This document shows, one piece after another, positions 35,042 to 43,754 of a stretch of DNA of 64,000 bases. The stretch's first letter is position 1; the number at the start of each line of letters is the position of its first letter. Made by a program: the position numbers and the translations under genes. Source of the DNA: Nibrella saemangeumensis. Lineage in GTDB: Bacteria > Bacteroidota > Bacteroidia > Cytophagales > Spirosomataceae. The stretch spans positions 283,271 to 347,270 of the forward strand of contig NZ_BAABHD010000083.1 of the NCBI RefSeq assembly GCF_039541915.1, given 5' to 3'. The notes under the pieces were generated by a model, which was not told the origin of the DNA, made no database searches, and saw only the letters and a list, made by a program, of their open reading frames with translations.

Positions 35042-36738
35042 AAATCATTCTCCCCCTCTTCCTTGGCATTGGCCTGCTTGCCATACTGGCCTCTCGTCCG
35101 ACCATTCACTCCAATCCCGACCAACGTCCCAACGTGCTGTGGATTATGGCTGAGGACATGAATCTGCACCTGGGTTGTTACGGCGAGAAGCTCGTTTACA
35201 CCCCCAATGTAGATTGGCTGGCTAAACACGGTGTACGCTACGACCATGCCTTTACGGTTGCCGGAGTGTGTGCGCCCAGCCGGGCGGCCATTATCACCGG
35301 TATGTATTCAACCGCCATTGGCACCCAGCATATGCGGCAGGCCAAAAGCCTCACCCCGTACCCCGGTGTGCCGTTCTACAATGCTGTACCGCCACCGGCG
35401 GTTAAAGCCCTGCCCGAATACCTGCGGCAGGCCGGCTATTTCTGTACCAATAACCTCAAGACCGATTACCAGTTCGGAACTCCCTTCACTGTTTGGGACG
35501 ACCACAGCAATACGGCCCACTGGCGCAACCGCCCCGACCCGGCTCAGCCGTTTTTCTCGGTATTTACGTTTGAAATTACCCATGAGATTAACGTCTGGCC
35601 AGACTCCACCAAGTGGCGGTTTTTCCGGGAGTTCGGCGTAGATACGGCCCGGCTGGTCAGGGATGTGCGGAGACGCCCCGCCATTCCTGACCGACACGTG
35701 GTTCGTCCCCAGGATGTAACGCTGCCGCCCTATTACCCCGATGATGCAGTGGTACGTTCCGACTACGCCCGGCACCTGACCAACATCAACCGGATGGATA
35801 CGCAGGTAGGACAGTTGCTCAATCAGTTGCGGGAGGATAAACTGCTCGATAATACCATTATCGTGTTCATGGGGGATAACGGCGACGGCATGCCCCGCGC
35901 CAAACGCTGGCTGACCGATTCGGGCATTCGGGTTCCGCTGATCGTTTATATCCCGGATGTCCTGAAGAAGCGGTACCGGGGCCAAACCACGGGCCTTGAC
36001 CGGCAGCTCGTCAGCTTCATTGACCTGGCACCCACCATGGCCGGCATAGTAGGCATTGAGCCCCCAGCGCATTGGCATGGCCGGGCATTCCTGAGCCTGA
36101 AGCCACTGACGAAACCCCGGCAGTATATCCATGCCGCCCGCGACCGCATGGACGATAAGTACGACCGCATCCGGGCCGTTCGTGACAGCCGCTATACGTA
36201 CATCCGCAATTTTAACCCGGAGCTGCCTTATACGCAGAAGCTCGATTTCCAGTGGCAGATGCCCATGATGCAACGGATACTGGCCCTGGAAAAAGCGGGT
36301 AAACTGACGCCCGTGCAATCGTACTGGTTATTCAATCCGAAGCCGGTCGAAGAGCTGTACGACGCTCAGACTGATCCCCATCAGGTACGTAACCTGGCGG
36401 GTAACCCCGCCTATAAGCAACAGCTGACGGCGCTCCGCACAGAGCTAAACCGCTGGCTGACGCAGACGGGAGACTGGGGCGCTATGCCGGAAACCGAACA
36501 GGCCGGGAAAATGTGGCCTGGTGGCCGGCAACCCGTTACGGCCGATCCTGCGTTTGGGCGTGATGCTGAGGGGCGGTTAGTCATTCAGTGCGCAACCGAA
36601 GGCGCTTCCATTGGATACCAGCTGCCTGGTGAGACGCGGTGGCGGCTTTATACCGGGCCTCTTTCAACCCAAACGCCTGTCGAAGTAAAAGCCGTCCGCT
36701 ACGGCTGGGCCGAGAGTGCATTAGTAACATCACCTTGA
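35038..36738 (+). CDS. Sulfatase (sulfamidase/heparan sulfatase-like) with C-terminal extension
   Basis: A 566-residue secreted sulfatase. The N-terminal hydrophobic segment is ILPLFLGIGLLAILA. NVLWIMAEDMNLHLGCYG at 32-49 resembles sulfamidase-like S1 members. The formylglycine cysteine is Cys78 in VCAPSRAAIITGMY. FMGDNGDGMPRAKRWL carries the later metal ligands, and ELYDAQTDPHQVRNLAGNP is the usual subdomain start. The last ~60 residues (GASIGYQLPG, WRLYTGPL) look like a chitobiase-type C-terminal beta domain. It is the last gene of the operon. Confidence 0.93.
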   Translation: MKIILPLFLGIGLLAILASRPTIHSNPDQRPNVLWIMAEDMNLHLGCYGEKLVYTPNVDWLAKHGVRYDHAFTVAGVCAPSRAAIITGMYSTAIGTQHMRQAKSLTPYPGVPFYNAVPPPAVKALPEYLRQAGYFCTNNLKTDYQFGTPFTVWDDHSNTAHWRNRPDPAQPFFSVFTFEITHEINVWPDSTKWRFFREFGVDTARLVRDVRRRPAIPDRHVVRPQDVTLPPYYPDDAVVRSDYARHLTNINRMDTQVGQLLNQLREDKLLDNTIIVFMGDNGDGMPRAKRWLTDSGIRVPLIVYIPDVLKKRYRGQTTGLDRQLVSFIDLAPTMAGIVGIEPPAHWHGRAFLSLKPLTKPRQYIHAARDRMDDKYDRIRAVRDSRYTYIRNFNPELPYTQKLDFQWQMPMMQRILALEKAGKLTPVQSYWLFNPKPVEELYDAQTDPHQVRNLAGNPAYKQQLTALRTELNRWLTQTGDWGAMPETEQAGKMWPGGRQPVTADPAFGRDAEGRLVIQCATEGASIGYQLPGETRWRLYTGPLSTQTPVEVKAVRYGWAESALVTSP

Positions 36739-36852
36739 CTCAGGATACGGAAATTGTCTGGGTGAGCCACCCGCTTAGCGGACTCCTATCCAGCGTCTCC
36801 AAAAACGAAAAATACTAAGGCGGACAGACTATCAAGAAACGACGAATTTCGT

Positions 36853-36860
36853 TACTTTTG
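36853..36860 (+). promoter_or_regulatory. -7 promoter element for dnaN
   Basis: TACTTTTG matches TAnnTTTG exactly, 38 bases before the dnaN ATG. Confidence 0.55.
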
Positions 36861-36898
36861 CTCTATTGTAGACTCACGTATCTAAACGTACCGTATAT

Positions 36899-38020
36899 AT
36901 GAAATTCATCGTCTCCTCATCTGTACTACTGAAAAACCTGCTGAATATTAATGGGGTTGTAGCGACCAATCCCATCGTGCCAATCCTGGAGAATTTCCTG
37001 TTCCGCATTGAGGACGGAAACCTTACCGTCACGGCGTCGGACCTGCAAACGACTATGATTACGCAGATTCCCGTCGATTCGTCGGAGAACGGCTCCATCG
37101 CCATTCCGGCCAAACTGCTGCTCGATACCCTGCGCAGCCTGCCGGAGCAGCCCATCACGTTCAACATCAACACCGAAACTTTCGGCACCGAAATCCTGAC
37201 CGACAACGGCCGGTATAAGCTCTCCGGCGAAAACCCGATCGACTTCCCCAAGATTCCGTCGGTTAACCGGAACCTGTCGGTTGAACTGTCGTCGGATGCC
37301 CTGGCCAGTGCCATTAACAATACCGTCTTTGCCACTAGCACCGATGACCTGCGCCCGGCCATGACGGGGGTGTACCTGCAACTGACCGACGAGAACGCGA
37401 CGTTTGTGGCAACGGATGGTCACCGCCTGATCCGCTACCGGCGGACCGATATCCAGTCGACGGCCAACACGTCGATGATCGTTCCGCGCAAGGCCTTGTC
37501 GCTGCTGAAAACATCCCTTCCGGAGAATGTACCGGTGAAGGCTGAATTCAGCCAGTCCAATGCTTCGTTCTCGTTTGGGCCGACGCAGTTGATCTGCCGG
37601 CTGATCGACGAGCGTTTCCCGGATTACGAGAACGCCATTCCGGTGAATAACCCGAACGTGATGACCATCGGCCGCACCGACCTGCTAAACTCGCTGAAGC
37701 GGATCATGATTTACGCCAACCGCACCACGCACCAGATCCGGCTGACGCTGCGGGCCAACTCACTGACTATCTCGGCAGAGGACCTGGATTATTCCAACGA
37801 GGCAAATGAGAAGTTGCTTTGCGACTACGATGGCGACGATATGGAAATTGGATTCAATGCCAAGCTGATGGCCGAGATGCTGAATAACATGAATGCCAAG
37901 ATGATTTCGCTGGAAATGTCGGCACCGAACCGGGCGGGTATTATGGTACCGGCCGATAAAGACGAAAACGAAGATATTCTGATGCTGGTCATGCCGGTGA
38001 TGCTGAATACCTACGCTTAA
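36899..38020 (+). CDS. dnaN: DNA polymerase III sliding clamp (beta subunit)
   Basis: A ring-shaped dimer that holds DNA polymerase on DNA. The 373 residues form three similar domains. Typical pieces are MKFIVSSSVLLKNLLNINGVV, VPILENFLFRIEDGNLTVTASDLQTTM, TDGHRLIRY at about 176-184, the middle NRTTHQIRL, and the C-terminal LVMPVMLN, which matches the clamp end. It is not next to dnaA here. A strong bidirectional terminator follows. Confidence 0.96.
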   Translation: MKFIVSSSVLLKNLLNINGVVATNPIVPILENFLFRIEDGNLTVTASDLQTTMITQIPVDSSENGSIAIPAKLLLDTLRSLPEQPITFNINTETFGTEILTDNGRYKLSGENPIDFPKIPSVNRNLSVELSSDALASAINNTVFATSTDDLRPAMTGVYLQLTDENATFVATDGHRLIRYRRTDIQSTANTSMIVPRKALSLLKTSLPENVPVKAEFSQSNASFSFGPTQLICRLIDERFPDYENAIPVNNPNVMTIGRTDLLNSLKRIMIYANRTTHQIRLTLRANSLTISAEDLDYSNEANEKLLCDYDGDDMEIGFNAKLMAEMLNNMNAKMISLEMSAPNRAGIMVPADKDENEDILMLVMPVMLNTYA

Positions 38021-38037
38021 TAATTGCCTTATTCAAT

Positions 38038-38075
38038 ACAGGAACGCCCCGGCTGCTCAGCCGGGGCGTTCCTGT
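38038..38075. terminator. Strong bidirectional terminator
   Basis: A 17-pair perfect stem (ACAGGAACGCCCCGGCT and its complement) with a four-base loop, between the convergent dnaN and subtilase genes. No long T run, but the stem is very stable. Confidence 0.8.
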
Positions 38076-38096
38076 ATCAGGACCTTAATGTCGACT

Positions 38097-39620
38097 TCAC
38101 TGCACGGGCATAGCCTTGTTGATATCAATCCGGCCCCAGCCGAAACTGCCGTTGCGGTTGGGGTAGTTACTGGCTGCGGCTGCGAGCTGACCGACAACCT
38201 GGTCCCTCGTCAGGCCGGGGTTTCTGGACCAGAGCAGGGCGGCCATACCCGCTGTGGTGGCCGTAGCTACTGAGGAGCCACCTACGGTAGAGGGTGCATC
38301 GCCCGACATGGCCAGCGTGGGTACGTGCCGTTCGTTGGCGGCTTTTTCCATCACCACTACAAAGTCAATTTCACTGCCTTTGTGGCAACTGTTACAGGCT
38401 TCGTCATACGTCCGGTCTTTTACCCCCGTTACGGCCTGTACTTCCGGCATGGTAGCCGGGAATGTGACGCCGTACCAGGTAGTCCAGCTAAAGGACGTAC
38501 CACCGGCGCAGAACATCAGCTTTCCTTTGTTATAAGCGTACCGGATGGCGTCGGCCAGTTGTGAACTGCTGGTCATTCGGCCCATCGACATACTGACAAT
38601 CTTAATATCGCTGCGGTTGCCGGCCAGAATATAGGCGTCCGATGCGCCCTTTACCTCGCGGGATTCGTCCAGTACCACATCGGCAGCCGCCCGTACCGTC
38701 ACCAGATTGGCGTTGTACGCTACGCCGGCCGCAGCGCCGTCGGTACCCCGCGGACCGGCGGCAGCACCGGCCATGGCGGTACCGTGCCCGCAGCCGTCAT
38801 TCGGTGTTTCGCTGGACGACCAGAAATAGGCTTTGGGCAGCGTGACCAGCCGCTCGATGGTTCGTCCCGTTGAACTGCCCTGGTTGAAATTAGTAGTCAG
38901 GTTATTCTGGTCGGGGCTGGAGCCGGTATCGATGATCATCAGCTTTACACCGGCACCGGAGCTTTTAGCCCAGGCATCCCGGACGCCATGGAACGGGTGG
39001 TGCCAGGAGGATTTTGTGCCGGGTGCTATGGTGATGTAGTCCTCGTTTTCGTAGAGGGGTATGTCGGCAATGTTGGAGCCGCAGCCGCTGCTGGAGGCCA
39101 CTTTGGCACGGCTGCTGGTACCTGGCTCGTAGCCAATGGGCTCTGCATACCGCACTAGCCCGGAGGACCGGAGTTTTTGGATGGTGGACAGGCTCTTCAC
39201 CCGAACGTCAAGTACCGGCAGCACTTCTTCGGGATAAGCCTCCAGATCGGCCAGGGTAAGGCTTGGCGTTACTTTGCGCTCTTCCGTTAAGATCAGGTTC
39301 AGCACCTGCTCTCGGGCTTGTTGCCAGGCACCTTCGTGGATGTTGATGGTGTGAATGGTTTCGCGGAGGTCACTGCTTACCCCGGCAGACTTGTAGCCTA
39401 CCGACAGCACCCCGTCAGACTGGCGGAGAGCGCTCCAAACCAGTTCCTCAGAGGCCATATTCCAGCGGAAGGCTCCGGTCGTTTGCAGCTTCTGCCAGAT
39501 CAGCGCGTCGATCTCGGTGGTTGGCCGAACAGAGGAAGGCGATACCGTTGCCGGCTCGTCGTTCAACCGGCAAGCCTGGGTAGCCACAACCAGGAAGGTG
39601 GCGATGTAAATTTTCTTCAT
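38097..39620 (-). CDS. S8 family serine peptidase (subtilase) lipoprotein
   Basis: A 507-residue protease exported as a lipoprotein (IATFLVVATQAC, lipid cysteine at 17). A propeptide-like region spans about 30-165. The catalytic residues are Asp231 in LMIIDTGSS, His279 in GCGHGTAMAG and Ser450 in GGSSVATAT. The oxyanion-hole asparagine, normally in AAGN, is replaced: the aligned stretch reads CAGG at 371-374. Cys-rich stretches such as EACNSCHKG may form disulfides. Secreted or surface-located; the substrate is unknown. A palindrome lies in its promoter region. Confidence 0.9.
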   Translation of the reverse strand: MKKIYIATFLVVATQACRLNDEPATVSPSSVRPTTEIDALIWQKLQTTGAFRWNMASEELVWSALRQSDGVLSVGYKSAGVSSDLRETIHTINIHEGAWQQAREQVLNLILTEERKVTPSLTLADLEAYPEEVLPVLDVRVKSLSTIQKLRSSGLVRYAEPIGYEPGTSSRAKVASSSGCGSNIADIPLYENEDYITIAPGTKSSWHHPFHGVRDAWAKSSGAGVKLMIIDTGSSPDQNNLTTNFNQGSSTGRTIERLVTLPKAYFWSSSETPNDGCGHGTAMAGAAAGPRGTDGAAAGVAYNANLVTVRAAADVVLDESREVKGASDAYILAGNRSDIKIVSMSMGRMTSSSQLADAIRYAYNKGKLMFCAGGTSFSWTTWYGVTFPATMPEVQAVTGVKDRTYDEACNSCHKGSEIDFVVVMEKAANERHVPTLAMSGDAPSTVGGSSVATATTAGMAALLWSRNPGLTRDQVVGQLAAAASNYPNRNGSFGWGRIDINKAMPVQ

Positions 39621-39660
39621 AAATCATTGGGGTTTAGAAAAGGTCGATGACAGATCGATG

Positions 39661-39675
39661 GCCTTATATTAAGGC
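39661..39675. promoter_or_regulatory. Perfect palindrome upstream of the subtilase gene
   Basis: GCCTTA-TAT-TAAGGC, 41 bases upstream of the ATG. Size and position suit a dimeric repressor or activator site, but nothing identifies the protein. Confidence 0.35.
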
Positions 39676-39703
39676 AATAAAATCTTGGATAGAAACAATA
39701 CAC

Positions 39704-39736
39704 AAAAAAGCCGCCGGCATTTTATCCAGCGGCTTT
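39704..39736 (-). terminator. Intrinsic terminator of the redox operon
   Basis: On the minus strand AAAGCCGC pairs with GCGGCTTT and is followed by six T residues, 32 bases past the YceI stop. Confidence 0.75.
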
Positions 39737-39767
39737 CCGGCCAGCATCAGCGAAAAGGAAATAGCTG

Positions 39768-40346
39768 TTACAGCTTATACACCACGGTGAATTTCATCCG
39801 AACCTCCTCATCAACCGGAATAGTCATCAGCGTGGGCCGTTTAACGTTATAGTCGCTGAGCTGAAGGTCAAAACCGCCATCAACCGTAATCCGGCCGTTG
39901 CCATCCTTACGGGTCGCCTGCACCGTTATCGGTTTTGTCACGTTATGAAAAGTCATATTGCCTTTAATGGTTAAACCCCCGTTAGCCCCTGCCTGAATGT
40001 TCTGGCTGACAAAGGTGACGTTTGGGTATTTTAAGGCTTCCAAGGTTTCCATGGCATTGGAGTCCCGGTTGGCGTTACCACTGTCAAACGAGGCTACTTT
40101 AATGGAGACGGCCACGTTTTCAACGGCCTGCGTTTCATCATTGTACACGATAGCGCTGTTAACGTCGCGGCTTACACCCTCCCAGCTATGCATCGGATGC
40201 TTCATGGCATACGTTACCACCGACGCCGATTTGTCGGCCATCAGTTTGCGTTTTCCCCAGAGCGGATTGGCGGCCGGGCTCCAGGCACCCGCAAAAGTCA
40301 ATACGATTACCAGCGCAGCCAGACGGCTGCCTTTTACATACACCAT
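39768..40346 (-). CDS. YceI family periplasmic protein
   Basis: A 192-residue exported lipocalin-like protein that binds isoprenoids or ubiquinone-like lipids in characterised relatives. The signal peptide is LAALVIVLTFAGAWS. The core has VVTYAMKHPMHSWEGVS, FDSGNANRDSNAMETLEALKYP, GNMTFHNVTKPITV and DGGFDLQLSDYNVKRPTLM. The start ATG gives MVYVKGSRLAAL. It ends the operon after the Rieske and cytochrome-b-like genes. The combination of a quinone/lipid-binding YceI with a b-type membrane protein recurs elsewhere in bacteria. Confidence 0.9.
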   Translation of the reverse strand: MVYVKGSRLAALVIVLTFAGAWSPAANPLWGKRKLMADKSASVVTYAMKHPMHSWEGVSRDVNSAIVYNDETQAVENVAVSIKVASFDSGNANRDSNAMETLEALKYPNVTFVSQNIQAGANGGLTIKGNMTFHNVTKPITVQATRKDGNGRITVDGGFDLQLSDYNVKRPTLMTIPVDEEVRMKFTVVYKL

Positions 40347-40371
40347 ATCATACAGAAATTAAGGGCGTTTA

Positions 40372-41049
40372 TCAGAACTTGATAGCAATAATGGAAGCTG
40401 CGTAAGCGCCGAAAGTGGTAAAGGCGGCCGCCCGGTGATAGGGTTTTAGCTCGGCGTTACCCGAAATACGGCGGGCCAGCATATTGGTAGCAATCATACC
40501 CGTTAAATGCACAATGGCTAAGGCTCTGTGTACCTTGATCGAGTTAATACCTCGTCGTTGCCCAACCAGCGGGGGCGGGGCCGTCAGCGACAGCAACGCC
40601 GTGGTTCCATACGCAACATTGATGAAGGTGGCAATGTCTTCGTGCGTGTCCCTCAGCTTTACATAATCCGGTCCTTTGGCTTTGTACAACCGCGAGCCTA
40701 CAATGCCTTGGGCGATCATACCACCGAGGGTGGCAAAGCCCAGAATCTGGTGGGTTTTCAGCATCGTCCGGCGGAGCTTTAACTCTCTTTCCCGTTTGGC
40801 TGCGGTTAGCGGAGCCAGGCCAGTCACCCGTAGTAAGCCTTTCTGTCCCCAAAGCGCCCGTTGTGTAAATACCATGTTGGCAGGTAACAGCGGCTGACTC
40901 TCGGTTGTCTCTGAGAGCCCGGCCAGCAAATCAGCCGCCGACGTGCTGTCGGCGGTGATTACCGTGTCCCGTCCGGTTGCCGGTGTGTTCTGGGCCAGTA
41001 CACCGGTTTCTACCAGCAGCGTCAGGAGGAAAATCAGAACTCTTGCCAT
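40372..41049 (-). CDS. Probable b-type cytochrome-like membrane protein
   Basis: A 225-residue protein with a signal peptide (VLIFLLTLLVETGVLAQ), a periplasmic stretch of about 75 residues and four predicted helices. Each helix carries a histidine near one end: KTHQILGFATLGGMIAQGI, DTHEDIATFINVAYG, VHRALAIVHLTGMIAT and YHRAAAFTTFGAYAAS. That pattern fits heme ligation like cytochrome b561. The assignment is inference from helix and histidine placement. It lies between Rieske and YceI genes, both of which fit an electron-transfer function. Confidence 0.6.
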   Translation of the reverse strand: MARVLIFLLTLLVETGVLAQNTPATGRDTVITADSTSAADLLAGLSETTESQPLLPANMVFTQRALWGQKGLLRVTGLAPLTAAKRERELKLRRTMLKTHQILGFATLGGMIAQGIVGSRLYKAKGPDYVKLRDTHEDIATFINVAYGTTALLSLTAPPPLVGQRRGINSIKVHRALAIVHLTGMIATNMLARRISGNAELKPYHRAAAFTTFGAYAASIIAIKF

Positions 41050-41052
41050 AGA

Positions 41053-41577
41053 CTACTCGGTGATCCGAAGCGTATTATTGTTGTTGGTCAGTTCTGTTTT
41101 GTAGACCTTAAGGGCGTTGGTTGGTGGGGCCAGCTTTACGCTGCCGTCGGTGTTGAACTGACCACCATGATTATTGCACAACAGGTCATCGGAGTTCGAC
41201 CGGTAATCCAACCCTCCGCCTTCATGCGTACAGGTTTTGGCTACGGCGATATACCGTCCGCTCTTGGCGTTGGCGATGAGCACATCCCCGATTTTGGTGT
41301 AATTCCCCTGCGTTTTCAGCGTGCTATACGTACTCGAAGTCAGATCAAGGGTAAAATCCACCTTTCCTTTACTGGCTTCTGCATTGCCCGCAAAGCCAAC
41401 TGTACCGGTGCCGGGGTTATTATTATTGTTGTTAGAAGGGGCCGGATCATCTCCATTTGAACAGGAGGTCAGTGTTCCCATGCAGTAAAAGGCCATCAGG
41501 GCGCTCGTGCTCAAGCCTAAAGTCCGCAGAAAGTCTCCGCGCTTCATTTTGTCTGGGTTAATAACTTCGTTTTCCAT
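41053..41577 (-). CDS. Rieske 2Fe-2S domain lipoprotein/Tat protein
   Basis: A 174-residue exported Rieske protein. The N-terminus KRGDFLRTLGLSTSALMAFYCMGTL has a single-arginine Tat-like pattern and then a lipobox (TLTSC). After an Asn-rich linker comes a Rieske domain with both cluster motifs: CTHEGG and CNNHGG, about 18 residues apart. The domain lacks the extra disulfide of bc1 complexes, so it resembles the simple arsenite oxidase-like or ferredoxin-like type. An upstream ATG at 41595 is also possible. It is the first gene of the redox operon. Confidence 0.88.
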   Translation of the reverse strand: MENEVINPDKMKRGDFLRTLGLSTSALMAFYCMGTLTSCSNGDDPAPSNNNNNNPGTGTVGFAGNAEASKGKVDFTLDLTSSTYSTLKTQGNYTKIGDVLIANAKSGRYIAVAKTCTHEGGGLDYRSNSDDLLCNNHGGQFNTDGSVKLAPPTNALKVYKTELTNNNNTLRITE

Positions 41578-41631
41578 AGGATAGGGTAAATTCAAGGTTG
41601 TGTTATAACGAAAAATTAGTGTAAGTACATA

Positions 41632-43116
41632 TTAAAGCCGGTAACGAACTGATAAGAAAGCTCCGGTGCTCAGTAAATGGGCTTTAAAATAACCCACTGG
41701 CTTCAGGGATACTTTAACAAATGGCTCCACCTGCCACGATAGTCGTCTGCTGATGTGATTCTCGTAGCCTAGTGACAAGTTCAGATTGCTAAGCGTATAA
41801 GTACCGGTTTTTCCGTCCCACTTACGGTATTTTATTCGATAATCGTTTGGGTTGGCATACACGTAGTCGTACGTTTCGCGCAGCATGATGTAACTGGTGG
41901 CACCACTGCTGACAAACCATCGGCTTTTTATTTCCGGTTTGGCTGGGTGCCGGCGCAGAATGAAATCATACCGGATGTTAATCGGTACGTCCAGCATATT
42001 ACATCGTCCGGCCACGCTCTCGGGCATTACCGACCAATGGTAATAGCCTGGAAATTCATATTCCTCAACGGAGGCCTGATAAAATTTTACACTCCGCAGA
42101 ACGCCAGTCTGTACACTCCAGCGGTTCGATAGCCGGTATTGCAGCAGCATGCCCACATTGGTACCGGGTCGTTCAAAATCTTTTAAGCCAATGGTCGTCA
42201 GGTCCGGAGACACCAGAAACTGAATGCTTAATCCCTTTTGCTGTGCCAGTACTACCGGCTTAACCGGCTTTGTTGTATCTGTGTAAGCTATTTCATCGTT
42301 AAGCGGCTGGAACATCGGTGGCCGGAAAGCATGCGGAGGTAGATACAGCAGCGTTGGTAAACGAAGACGTTCTGTCACCGCAGCATCCGACAAAACATAC
42401 GTGTCAGCTACCGGGCCTGGATTTGCCGTTGGGTAGAAAGGCTGCTCAGACGATGAACCGCTTTCTGGTGGATCCGAAGCCGTATTTTCTCTCGTTGAGC
42501 CAATACCCGGGTTAGTATGCCCCGCCCGTTGGTTGTTGGCTGAAGTGCCGTATGATTGCTCTTGTAATCCGGCCACTGGTTTCGTATTGACTCTTGTATG
42601 GCTAATCGTCTGATGTCGTCTTTCCTGACGGCTGAACGCTGTTTGTTGATTGACAGGTCGATCAGGGATAAAGCCTGAGCCCGACTGAGCCTGATTCGTG
42701 CCGGAGGAAGCTGATGCCTTGTTGCTTGCAGGCATTTGAGGCTGAGCCACACCAGCCTGTTCGCGAGTTCCAGGCGTTTGTTGCCCCTGGGTTATTTCAA
42801 CCTGGGAAGCCTCGGCAAGTGGGCTTTCAGACTTGCTCTTTGAAAGCTGCGTTTTATCTTGCCGGTTGGTGATTTTGGTAGTGTTTGTGACTGGGGTAGA
42901 TTCCGGAGAGCGGAAATACCAGTAGCCACCTGTCAACAAAAGTAAAAGGATGACAGGCGTAGCCCACCGCCATACCTGTCCCCACAAGATGCCCCGGTCA
43001 TGGTTGTCTAACCGACGACGCATATCCTGCCAGTGGTCGGGCTCATAGGGTGGCTCAAACTCTTCAGCCGACTTTCTGAAGAGCTCATCCATTTGCTCAT
43101 CGGATAACTCTTGCAT
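41632..43116 (-). CDS. Anti-sigma-like inner-membrane part fused to outer-membrane beta-barrel
   Basis: A 494-residue protein in three parts. Residues 1-45 are cytoplasmic and acidic (MQELSDEQMDELFRKSAEEF, then PPYEPDHWQDMRRRL), as in Bacteroidota anti-sigma factors. One membrane helix spans about 50-68 (WATPVILLLLLTGGYWYF). A Gln/Ser/Thr/Pro-rich linker runs to about 280, and the rest is a small barrel (LLQYRLSNRWSVQTGVLRSVKFYQ, LNLSLGYENHISRRLSWQVEPFVKVSLKP). The gene overlaps the sigma-factor gene by 20 bases. It probably controls that sigma factor; the signal would come from the outer membrane. Confidence 0.75.
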   Translation of the reverse strand: MQELSDEQMDELFRKSAEEFEPPYEPDHWQDMRRRLDNHDRGILWGQVWRWATPVILLLLLTGGYWYFRSPESTPVTNTTKITNRQDKTQLSKSKSESPLAEASQVEITQGQQTPGTREQAGVAQPQMPASNKASASSGTNQAQSGSGFIPDRPVNQQTAFSRQERRHQTISHTRVNTKPVAGLQEQSYGTSANNQRAGHTNPGIGSTRENTASDPPESGSSSEQPFYPTANPGPVADTYVLSDAAVTERLRLPTLLYLPPHAFRPPMFQPLNDEIAYTDTTKPVKPVVLAQQKGLSIQFLVSPDLTTIGLKDFERPGTNVGMLLQYRLSNRWSVQTGVLRSVKFYQASVEEYEFPGYYHWSVMPESVAGRCNMLDVPINIRYDFILRRHPAKPEIKSRWFVSSGATSYIMLRETYDYVYANPNDYRIKYRKWDGKTGTYTLSNLNLSLGYENHISRRLSWQVEPFVKVSLKPVGYFKAHLLSTGAFLSVRYRL

Positions 43117-43708
43117 ACTTATCTTGACTTGACCCGGTCAGACGCGACCCGGTCTGGCTTTTTTTTAAAAACATCGCTTTCAGATTCTCCCGCGCCCTCG
43201 ACAGGTTCGACTTCGACGCGCCCACCGAGATACCGAGCTGACTGGCAATTTCCTCGTGGCTATAACCATCCATCACATACAAGTTGAACACCAGCCGGTA
43301 AGCCGGCGATAGCAACTGAATCAATTCGATCAACTCTTCATGCGCTAACTGACTAAACCCATCGGCTCCCGGCTCGGCGGCCTGTTCGGCCTGGCTCAAA
43401 TCCTCCTGCCGGTAATGCTGTACCGCTTGTCTGTACTGGTCCAGCGCCGTATTGATCAAAATCCGGCGAAGCCAGGGCTTGAAGGGCTGGTTGAGATCAA
43501 ACTGGTCCAGCCGGGTGAAAACTTTGAGAAATCCGTCGTTCAGCACCTCCATCGCTTCGTCGCGGGTGGGCGTATACCGCAGACAGATACTCATGGCATA
43601 CCCGTAAAACTGCCGGTACAGCAATTCCTGACTACGTCGGTTGCCACGCAGGCAGCCGGCCAGCAGTTCAGTTAATCCGGGAGGTGCAGGAGCGTTGGAC
43701 ATTGCCAA
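43097..43708 (-). CDS. ECF-type RNA polymerase sigma factor
   Basis: A 203-residue sigma-70 family protein with regions 2 and 4 only. Region 2 includes ELLYRQFYGYAMSICLRYTPTRDEAMEVLNDGFLKVFTRLDQF at about 20-62, and region 4 VFNLYVMDGYSHEEIASQLGISVGASKSNLSRARENL at about 138-175. It overlaps its downstream partner, a probable anti-sigma/barrel fusion. The target genes are unknown; the lipoprotein gene just upstream on the same strand is one candidate. Confidence 0.93.
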   Translation of the reverse strand: MAMSNAPAPPGLTELLAGCLRGNRRSQELLYRQFYGYAMSICLRYTPTRDEAMEVLNDGFLKVFTRLDQFDLNQPFKPWLRRILINTALDQYRQAVQHYRQEDLSQAEQAAEPGADGFSQLAHEELIELIQLLSPAYRLVFNLYVMDGYSHEEIASQLGISVGASKSNLSRARENLKAMFLKKSQTGSRLTGSSQDKYARVIR

Positions 43709-43754
43709 ACGACGGTTAAGAAAATGAAACGTTGTGCTTTAAACTTTTCCCTTG

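Noticed and set aside
35308..36318. 336-codon minus-strand frame opposite the second sulfatase
   Set aside because: Shadow frame; the sense strand holds a clear sulfatase with formylglycine site.
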